Of a DNA stretch of 64,000 bases, positions 36,357-42,582 are shown one piece after another (position 1 is the first letter of the stretch; every line of letters begins with the position of its first letter). A program made the position numbers and the translations under genes. The stretch covers positions 124,001-188,000 of the forward strand of contig NZ_ADKM02000130.1 in the NCBI RefSeq assembly GCF_000178155.2, in the 5' to 3' direction. The DNA comes from Hominimerdicola alba 8. GTDB lineage: Bacteria; Bacillota; Clostridia; Oscillospirales; Ruminococcaceae. Below the pieces are notes generated by a model. The model did not search any database. It was not told the origin of the DNA and saw nothing but the letters and a program-made list of their open reading frames with translations.

Positions 36357-36385
36357 TTGACAAATGGAGAAAAATAGTATAATAT
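36357..36385 (+). promoter_or_regulatory. Promoter of the metal-chaperone gene
   Basis: TTGACA (36357-36362) with TAATAT at 17 bp or TATAAT at 15 bp. Confidence 0.75.
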
Positions 36386-36450
36386 AAATATATTAAATGT
36401 CACTGCGTTTATTCATGTGCAGTGCGGTGTGATGGGACGGAGGTATAAAA

Positions 36451-36675
36451 ATGGTAAAGATGACACTGGGCGTTGAGGGCATGATGTGTCCTCACTGTGA
36501 AGCGCATGTAAATGAAGACATCAGCAAGGCATTCAAGGTCGAGTCGGTAGTGAGCGACCACGATGCCAACACCACTGTAGTAGTTGCAGAAGCAGCTATT
36601 TCCGAAGGTGAACTGAAAAAGGTCATTGACGAAGCGGGTTACAAGCTGGTTTCCTACGCCTGCGAGAACGCCTGA
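36451..36675 (+). CDS. Heavy-metal-associated (HMA) domain metallochaperone, CopZ-like
   Basis: 74 residues forming one complete HMA domain. GMMCPHC (the GMxCxxC copper/zinc-binding loop) lies at residues 10-16, with a beta-alpha-beta-beta-alpha-beta pattern around it. It would carry Cu(I) or a similar ion in the cytoplasm. No P-type ATPase is nearby, so its partner lies elsewhere. GGAGG lies 8 bases before ATG. It is monocistronic, with a promoter and a strong terminator. Confidence 0.88.
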   Translation: MVKMTLGVEGMMCPHCEAHVNEDISKAFKVESVVSDHDANTTVVVAEAAISEGELKKVIDEAGYKLVSYACENA

Positions 36676-36693
36676 TATTATCTGAAAAAAGCG

Positions 36694-36735
36694 ACCGCCC
36701 CGACACGGCTCATGCTGTGTCGGGGCGGTTTTGTG
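36694..36735 (+). terminator. Terminator of the metal-chaperone gene
   Basis: A perfect 13 bp stem (ACCGCCCCGACAC/GTGTCGGGGCGGT) followed by TTTTGTGTTCTTG. Confidence 0.9.
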
Positions 36736-36799
36736 TTCTTGTTTTGTGGTAGTTTTTCAATGCACCATGCCGGCTTTTGGGTCTGCTTACTGCTTGCAG

Positions 36800-36819
36800 G
36801 GCGGGGGCTTGCCCCCGCC
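36800..36819. repeat. Family R REP-like palindrome, stand-alone copy
   Basis: GGCGGGGGCTTGCCCCCGCC. It has the same centre as the two palindromes inside the RAYT gene at 59446 and 59618, with C for T at the third position of each arm. Confidence 0.7.
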
Positions 36820-36989
36820 GTTAAGTCATCGCTATGCTATGGGTATTTGCTTGCTTCGGTCGAGGGTCTTGTCTGTTACCGTCTTTTGCTTTGTTCGCCC
36901 GACTTGTTTTGTTAGTCGCGTTGCTTTGCCGCTCTTTATCGTTAAAACAGCTTGCTTTCGTCCATGTCAATAATTATGAATTATAAATC
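36820..36989 (-). repeat. Family C element distal to pyrD, interrupted by a family B copy
   Basis: Read on the minus strand, TATAATTCATAATTATTGACA leads into the conserved CATGGACGAAAGCAAGC tail. The missing 5' part (TCAATTCATAATA) is found beside the pyrD stop, on the other side of the family B element. No gene lies between 36676 and 37125. Confidence 0.65.
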
Positions 36990-37114
36990 GTGGTTATCCC
37001 GCTGACACACCACAAAAACGGCGTTTTTACAGAACTTAAGGTGGTTGGCGTATGGCGCTCAATTTTCCTTTTGTTTACAGCATTTTCAGCCGGTGTGCTA
37101 AAGGGATAGTCATA
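36990..37114 (+). repeat. Family B repeat, copy 1 (full)
   Basis: It runs from GTGGTTATCCCGCTGACACACC to GGTGTGCTAAAGGGATAGTCATA, with imperfect terminal inverted repeats and a conserved core ACAGAACTTAAGGTG. Confidence 0.88.
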
Positions 37115-37125
37115 TTATGAATTGA

Positions 37126-38037
37126 CTACCAAGGTTTTACTGTGCCGACTATCTCACTGATGTTGTTGATGCCATTGTCTTCACAGAATTTCTGCATGCC
37201 ATCGATTATCTTCACAGGTGCATACGGGTCGGCAAATATCGCCGCACCTACCTGCACAAGACTCGCACCTGCCATCATGATCTCTATCGCATCTTCCCAT
37301 GTGGATACGCCGCCCATGCCGCAGACAGGGATATTGACAGCGTTTGCCACCTGCCATACCATTCGGACTGCCACAGGGAACACCGCAGGACCCGAAAGTC
37401 CGCCCACGTTATTTCTGAGGACAGGTCTTCCAGTGTTGATGTCGATGCGCATGCCCAGCAGTGTATTGATGAGCGATACCGCATCAGCGCCGTTCGCTTC
37501 AACACTTTTGGCGATGTCGGTTATACTGGTGACATTCGGTGACAGCTTGACCATCACGGGTTTATCGGAATTGTCCTTTACAGCCTTAGTTACCTGACCC
37601 GCGATAGTGCAGTCAGTACCGAAAGCCGCGCCGCCCTGTTTTACGTTGGGGCAGGAGATGTTCAGTTCTATCATATCCACCGCACTGCCTTTAAGTTTAG
37701 CGGCGAGTTCAGCGCATTCTTCTATGGTCGAACCTGCTATGTTCGCGATTATGCGTGTGTCTTTTGTGACGAGGTTTGGCAGTTCGTATGAGAGGAACTT
37801 ATCAACGCCGCCGTTTTGCAGACCCACAGAATTCAGCATTCCTGATGGTGTTTCTGCCACACGCGGCGCGGGATTACCCTCGCGGCGGTGCAGTGTGGTG
37901 CCCTTTACCGATATGCCGCCCAGTGTCGAGAGTGGGTAAAGGCATTCATATTCTCTGCCGTAGCCGTATGTGCCGCTGGCAGGAACTATAGGGTTTTTGA
38001 AATCAACTCCGCAGAAGTTCACGTTCAGTCTGTTCAT
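37126..38037 (-). CDS. pyrD: Dihydroorotate dehydrogenase B (NAD+), catalytic subunit
   Basis: 303 residues that oxidise dihydroorotate to orotate on FMN in pyrimidine synthesis. The FMN/substrate motifs are NPIVPASGTYGYG, LNSVGLQNGG, ELNISCPNVKQGG (catalytic Cys of the class 1 enzymes) and the phosphate-binding GMGGVSTWEDA. It pairs with the electron-transfer subunit upstream, whose stop it overlaps by 4 bases. The stop TAG is followed at once by family C and B repeat sequence. Confidence 0.96.
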   Translation of the reverse strand: MNRLNVNFCGVDFKNPIVPASGTYGYGREYECLYPLSTLGGISVKGTTLHRREGNPAPRVAETPSGMLNSVGLQNGGVDKFLSYELPNLVTKDTRIIANIAGSTIEECAELAAKLKGSAVDMIELNISCPNVKQGGAAFGTDCTIAGQVTKAVKDNSDKPVMVKLSPNVTSITDIAKSVEANGADAVSLINTLLGMRIDINTGRPVLRNNVGGLSGPAVFPVAVRMVWQVANAVNIPVCGMGGVSTWEDAIEIMMAGASLVQVGAAIFADPYAPVKIIDGMQKFCEDNGINNISEIVGTVKPW

Positions 38038-38801
38038 TCAAAAACCACCTCCTTGCTGTCAAATACAGGACCGTCTTTGCAGACATGCGAATGTATCTCC
38101 TTGCCGTCGCGGACTGTTCTGCAAGCGCACACAAGACATGCGCCCACGCCGCAAGCCATGCGCTGTTCAAGGCTTACCTGACATTCTATGCCGTTTGCTT
38201 CAGCTATCTTAGCCACGTTTTTTAGCATCACCATCGGACCGCAAGCCACGATGATATCTGGCTTATCAGCGGCTATCTGTTCGGTGAGCGCATCGGTGAC
38301 GAAGCCCTTTCTGCCTGCCGAACCGTCATCGGTGCAGAGTATCGCTTTGCCGCCTGCCGCCTGAAGGTCATCCTGCAAAATGACAGCCGCCATATTGCGG
38401 AAACCGCTTATCGCCACCGCATTTTCGCCGTAGGCTTTGGCTATGCCCACCATCGGCGGAACGCCGATGCCGCCGCCGACACAGACTATCTTCCTGCCCT
38501 CAAGCACTTTGAAGCCCTTGCCCAGCGGTGCGATGATATCGATAAGCTGACCCTTGCAGAGGTCTGCCAGCTTTTCCGTACCCTTGCCGCGTATCTCGAA
38601 CACCAGTCTTATAGTGCCCTTAGCCTTGTCAATGTCGCATATCGAGATAGGTCTGCGCAGGAAGAAGCCTTCTGCCGCCACCTGAGCGAACTGCCCGGGC
38701 TGTGCCAGCTCCGCTATTTCGGGACATAGTATCTCCACATCGAAAATGCCCTTAGCGAGGTTCTTTTTCGACACTATCTGATATTTGCCTTGTTTGTACA
38801 T
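38034..38801 (-). CDS. pyrK: Dihydroorotate dehydrogenase B electron-transfer subunit
   Basis: 255 residues. The FAD domain has RRPISICDID, the NAD-binding motif is GGGIGVPPM, and the C-terminal [2Fe-2S] ligands are the Cys residues of RMACGVGACLVCACR plus the later HVC. It passes electrons from PyrD to NAD+. I prefer ATG 38801 (MYKQGKYQI), 8 bases after a GGGGG-type site, over the in-frame ATG at 38828. A near-consensus promoter lies at 38834-38862. Confidence 0.95.
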   Translation of the reverse strand: MYKQGKYQIVSKKNLAKGIFDVEILCPEIAELAQPGQFAQVAAEGFFLRRPISICDIDKAKGTIRLVFEIRGKGTEKLADLCKGQLIDIIAPLGKGFKVLEGRKIVCVGGGIGVPPMVGIAKAYGENAVAISGFRNMAAVILQDDLQAAGGKAILCTDDGSAGRKGFVTDALTEQIAADKPDIIVACGPMVMLKNVAKIAEANGIECQVSLEQRMACGVGACLVCACRTVRDGKEIHSHVCKDGPVFDSKEVVFE

Positions 38802-38833
38802 TCTATCAGCCCCCATTAAAATTATCATTTACT

Positions 38834-38862
38834 ATTATAAAACATATTGCGGCTGTTGTCAA
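38834..38862 (-). promoter_or_regulatory. Promoter of pyrKD
   Basis: Minus strand TTGACA, 17 bp spacer, TATAAT: full consensus. The spacing to the pyrK ATG is short (about 25 bases), leaving no room for a PyrR-type attenuator. Confidence 0.85.
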
Positions 38863-38898
38863 CCGTATGACATCAGCCTTCGCGAAAAATGATTTTTT

Positions 38899-38996
38899 GT
38901 GATCATCCCGCTGACACACCACAAAACAGCGGCTATACAGAACTTAAGGTGTTTGGCGTATATCTTTTTTTACCGCATTTTCAGTCGGTGTGCTAA
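38899..38996 (+). repeat. Family B repeat, copy 2 (right end missing)
   Basis: Starts GTGATCATCCCGCTGACACACC, contains ACAGAACTTAAGGTG and stops at GTGTGCTAA without the GGGATAGTCATA end. Confidence 0.85.
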
Positions 38997-39016
38997 CAGA
39001 GTTCAGTACGGGCATA

Positions 39017-39460
39017 TCAGGCTTTTCTGCGCATCTCCACATGAGGTATTCCATCTTCGAGAAATTCTTCCGATGTCACTTCAAAGCCTTCTTTGGCATA
39101 AAATCCGATGGCGTATGTCTGTGCTTCAAGGTACAGGCTTTCAGCGCCATCGTACAGGCACGCCTGCCTTACCCCCTCATGGAGCAGTCTGCCGCCAAGA
39201 CCTGTGCCGCGTTCGGTGGTTATGACTCTGCCTATCTGTACTGTATGGGGTTCATCGGGCTTGATGAACAGCCGCAGGCAGGAGGTACATTCGCCCTTGT
39301 CGTTCAGCGTGAAGAGGTGTCGGCTGATAAGGTCGATGCCGTCCATATCCTCATAGGGACAGTTCTGTTCTATTACAAAAACGTCCTGCCGCGCTTTCAT
39401 TATTGCGTATACCTCAGCGGGAGTGAGGTCATAAAATTCTTTGGTGATGATATCATTCAC
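39017..39460 (-). CDS. GNAT-family N-acetyltransferase (ElaA-like)
   Basis: 147 residues. The start EVYAIMKARQDVFVIEQNCPYEDMDGID is the ElaA-type pattern (LRxxVFVVEQxCPY). The acetyl-CoA loop is in VITTERGTGLGGRLLHEG. The substrate is unknown. Its ATG overlaps the stop of the upstream hydrolase by 4 bases, so both are made from one message. Confidence 0.85.
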   Translation of the reverse strand: MNDIITKEFYDLTPAEVYAIMKARQDVFVIEQNCPYEDMDGIDLISRHLFTLNDKGECTSCLRLFIKPDEPHTVQIGRVITTERGTGLGGRLLHEGVRQACLYDGAESLYLEAQTYAIGFYAKEGFEVTSEEFLEDGIPHVEMRRKA

Positions 39461-40539
39461 TTGCCTGCACCTGCACTTTCGTAAAAATCTTCGATGGTCT
39501 GCATAAGTTCGGTGTTGATGGTGTTGACTATCGTCTTGTCCATCTCTTTGGTCAGTTCTGTGAGTTTTTCATCACGTTCCTTGCCCTTATAGTTTTCCAT
39601 TATCTCCTTTTTGCGCTGATTGAACGGCTTTTTGTACTCGTTGCATTCATCGCTGTTGAAGAATTTGTTGTGGTCGGCATTCTCGCCCGTCAGCGTGATA
39701 AACTGTGCATTGGGGTTGGTTATCTCGTCACGCTTTGAAACTATGCTGACTTCGCTGTACACCACGAAATCGTCATTCTCACCGTGTATCAGCAGGTTTG
39801 GTATGCCCGACTTGTTTATGCCGTCAACAGCGTTAAGGTCTGCATATTCTTTGAAAACCAGTTTATTATAGCCCCACACGAAAGGGTGGAAGACTATTGC
39901 GGCTTTGGTCTTCATGGTCTGTATCGTGCCGACATCAAGCATTTCGATGGGGTCGGCGTAGCCCGACATTTCGGCGCTTGCCTTGATATCGTGGTCAAAA
40001 TTCTGCACTGCACTGACAGCGAAGCCGCCCCAGCTGTGTCCCAGCAGGAAGATATCAAGCCCTGCAAGTCGAGGGTCGTTCTCGGCAAAAGTGAGGGCTT
40101 TGTCAAGGTCTATAGCCGACTGCACCAGTCCGACCGAACCTTTACCTTCGCTCCAGCCCGAACCTGTGGCATCGTATGTGAAGACCCTCCAGCCCTTTTC
40201 CACGAACCACATCAGCTGATTTATGTAACTTTCATGCCCTGTGGATATGCCGTGTGCAAACACCAGCAGACCTTTCGGGCTTTCGTTCTCCATGCCGTAG
40301 ATGAAGCCTTTCAGCATATTTTCGCCCGACTTGAACTCTACTTCTTCACGCGGGTGTATATCTTTCCAGTCGGGGTCATAGCGGTTGTACGGGTCGGAAT
40401 CTTTGGCGGGGTAGTCACCTCTGCCGAAGATATTGTGCATGACCGTGACAGTCACCCCGCACATCGCCGCGAAAAGCAGCGCTATCACTGACAGTGATAT
40501 GAACAGTGCTTTTTTGTAACTGTGCTTTTTTCTGCTCAT
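39457..40539 (-). CDS. Membrane-anchored alpha/beta hydrolase
   Basis: 360 residues. One N-terminal membrane anchor (about 12-35) is followed by an alpha/beta-hydrolase domain with the oxyanion block LVFAHGIS, the nucleophile elbow GHSWGG, the Asp in IHGENDDFVV and the His in NADHNKFF. The C-terminal ~60 residues are a charged helix. An esterase, lipase or peptidase acting on the cell surface is plausible; the substrate is unknown. Confidence 0.82.
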   Translation of the reverse strand: MSRKKHSYKKALFISLSVIALLFAAMCGVTVTVMHNIFGRGDYPAKDSDPYNRYDPDWKDIHPREEVEFKSGENMLKGFIYGMENESPKGLLVFAHGISTGHESYINQLMWFVEKGWRVFTYDATGSGWSEGKGSVGLVQSAIDLDKALTFAENDPRLAGLDIFLLGHSWGGFAVSAVQNFDHDIKASAEMSGYADPIEMLDVGTIQTMKTKAAIVFHPFVWGYNKLVFKEYADLNAVDGINKSGIPNLLIHGENDDFVVYSEVSIVSKRDEITNPNAQFITLTGENADHNKFFNSDECNEYKKPFNQRKKEIMENYKGKERDEKLTELTKEMDKTIVNTINTELMQTIEDFYESAGAGK

Positions 40540-40554
40540 ATATTTCTCCTCACT

Positions 40555-40618
40555 CCCAATTATGATGTGTATTGCTGATGATACAAAATAGCTTTTCTTT
40601 CGTATTTGGATTTGATTT
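40555..40618 (-). repeat. Family D element, one end only
   Basis: CCAATTATGATGTGTATTGCTGATGATACA and onward match the reverse complement of the right half of the full element at 61479-61572. The other half is missing and a family B copy follows directly. Confidence 0.7.
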
Positions 40619-40743
40619 TATGACTATCCCTTTAGCACACCAACTAAAAATGCAGTAAACAAAAGGATAATTGAGCACCATACGCCAAGAACTTTAAGTT
40701 CTGTATAGCCACTGTTTTTGTGGTGTGTCAGCGGGATGACCAC
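40619..40743 (-). repeat. Family B repeat, copy 3 (full, inverted)
   Basis: From TATGACTATCCCTTTAGCACACC to GGTGTGTCAGCGGGATGACCAC, with the core CTTTAAGTTCTGT. Confidence 0.88.
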
Positions 40744-40807
40744 ATTTTTTGTATCTCTTTCCCCGCCATCGTCAGGGGAAAGCGATACTCGACCCTATCG
40801 GGACTTT

Positions 40808-41953
40808 TCACTTGACATTGAATAGCTTCACATATTCGCTCTGGTTTTCTATAACGCCGAAAGCGCGGGCGCGCATGAATATTTTGGTAGCCCAGTTGGT
40901 GTGGGGGCGTATCTCGTTCATCTTATTGCCGCCCGAACCCTTTACCACGCCGCCCTGAGTGTTTCCGAGTATCATGCAGGCATCATCGTATTCCTCTTTT
41001 GTAACAGCCATCAGCGCATTTACAAAGCGCACATGTGTGGGGTGAATGACAGTCCTGCCCACGAAACCGTTTGCCTTATCGAGAATGACCTCTCTCAGCA
41101 GACCATCGACCTCGTTATTAACTATGGTCTGCCGTTTGAACAGGTAGTCTTCAAGGCTGTGGGAGGGGAGTTCTTCAAACATCAGTTCTTTCGGTGCGCG
41201 GAAGTACTCCCACACGGGACCCGAAATGACATAGTCGTTGTTGCGCCCGCAGATGTTCATGATATCGGCAAGGCATTCGCGGACGGTCATAATATCGTAT
41301 ATGGAATAATCTACCCCTCGCCTTACGCCGAACACCGATGAAAAGTCAGTGCCGCCGACCCTTACCTGCAAGACGAGGTCGTGGTACTTGTCGAGTATGC
41401 GTTTTATGCCCAGCAGTTCGGTGATGCGGCTTTCCTTATAGGCAACTTCGGGGTCTTCGATGATGGGCATGCCGTATAGTGTATCGCCCAGCACTTCGCT
41501 CAGACCTTTGAGGTAAGCGAAGTATTCGTAGCCGTTTTCGGCGTTGAATTTCGGGAAATTTATGCCGCACAGTGACTTTGCCTTATGCTTGTCAAGTCCT
41601 TTTGCAAAGTGCCTGAACTGTTCAAGATTGCGTATGCGCACGAATATCAGCGGCACGCGGTCGGGATCGAGAGTGCCGTTCTCAACAGCATCGGTGACAG
41701 TATCAAGCAGATGATAGACATTTTTCTCGGCGGCTTCAACGCTGTCTTCGGGACATGCGTCCTCAAAGCACAGCACGACTGTGGTAAGACCGGGCATCGA
41801 ACCGTTGAGTATCTTCGGCGTGAAGTTTTTAGTGCCGGGCATGTACATGGTAGCGCCCAGACAGTATTGCAGAAGTTCTCTGTCTGTGTACTTATCGAAA
41901 CTTTCGGGTTCACGGACGAATTTGAAATCGGGGTTATAGAGATGGTGTTTCAT
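40808..41953 (-). CDS. HpcH/HpaI-like C-C bond lyase (TIM-barrel, type found with tellurium-resistance clusters)
   Basis: 381 residues from ATG 41953 (MKHHLYNPDFKFV), with AAAGGAAA upstream; a long in-frame extension upstream lacks a ribosome binding site and looks non-coding. Citrate-lyase-beta-like features: VVLCFEDACPEDSVEAAE (metal-binding Glu/Asp), IFVRIRN, GMPIIEDP and NGFVGRTVIHPTHV. This matches the C-C bond lyase family usually encoded beside ATP-grasp, phosphoribosyltransferase and TerD genes, none of which is in this window. Substrate unknown. It has a strong promoter at 41988-42016. Confidence 0.78.
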   Translation of the reverse strand: MKHHLYNPDFKFVREPESFDKYTDRELLQYCLGATMYMPGTKNFTPKILNGSMPGLTTVVLCFEDACPEDSVEAAEKNVYHLLDTVTDAVENGTLDPDRVPLIFVRIRNLEQFRHFAKGLDKHKAKSLCGINFPKFNAENGYEYFAYLKGLSEVLGDTLYGMPIIEDPEVAYKESRITELLGIKRILDKYHDLVLQVRVGGTDFSSVFGVRRGVDYSIYDIMTVRECLADIMNICGRNNDYVISGPVWEYFRAPKELMFEELPSHSLEDYLFKRQTIVNNEVDGLLREVILDKANGFVGRTVIHPTHVRFVNALMAVTKEEYDDACMILGNTQGGVVKGSGGNKMNEIRPHTNWATKIFMRARAFGVIENQSEYVKLFNVK

Positions 41954-41987
41954 AGTATTTCCTTTCAATTTTATCGGATATGCTTTG

Positions 41988-42016
41988 ATTATATCATCAA
42001 TGGGGGAATATGTCAA
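41988..42016 (-). promoter_or_regulatory. Promoter of the C-C lyase gene
   Basis: Minus strand TTGACA, 17 bp spacer, TATAAT: full consensus. Confidence 0.85.
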
Positions 42017-42582
42017 CAATTTCTCACGGCATGGCTTCTGCTGACTTGCGGGGGAAGGCTTAGTTTGCATCTTATTGGCATTGTGTACTTTCGTTTTATT
42101 GCTGGTTTTTCTCTTTTTATGGACTGCCTCCCCTCCCTCCCACCCGCAGATCATCGTCCCTTGAACTATTGACAGCCTATTGCGGTGGACAGCGCCACGA
42201 CCGCCGAAAACGCTGTCGCTGTCCGGCAAATATCACGCAGGCAATTCGCTTCCAGCACACAGAAAGAGCGCGGACGAGAGTTTCGTCCACGCTCTTATCT
42301 CTGCAAATTGCCTGCTAATTATGGTCGAAGGCTTTGACCTCTTACTGTCTGTCACATTGTTCGCCCAAAAGGATAGCGAGTATCGTTTCTTTGCCGTTCC
42401 CCGATTGAGGGCGCTGCCCTCAAACTCCCGCAAGCCCTCTGGCGGCGGGCTTGACCGACCGCTTTGACTCGCACACAGCTTTGTGTTCTTACTCCGCTTT
42501 GTCCGCGTCATGTTTTGCGCTTTTTCCGCCTAAAACGCCATTCTTTCGGTCATGTCAATAATTATGAATTATGAATTATGAA
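42017..42582. other. 566-base non-coding region rich in hairpins, ending in a family C element
   Basis: No supported gene. A nested cruciform lies at 42237-42315: outer arms GCAGGCAATT/AATTGCCTGC, inner arms AAGAGCGCGGACGA/TCGTCCACGCTCTT. Further on are GAGGGC/GCCCTC and AAGCCC/GGGCTT hairpins. From about 42470 the sequence ACTCGCACACAGCTTTGTGT through AATAATTATGAATT is a long family C copy, matching 31060-31160. Confidence 0.65.

Noticed and set aside
36712-36973. Small plus-strand frames of 67-80 codons after the metal chaperone
   Set aside because: They begin inside a terminator, run through repeat sequence, and have Cys/Phe-rich composition and no ribosome binding site.
40808-42229. Longer start for the C-C lyase (92 extra residues)
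   Set aside because: The extra segment is low-complexity and Lys-rich without a ribosome binding site, and the consensus promoter at 41988-42016 lies inside it.
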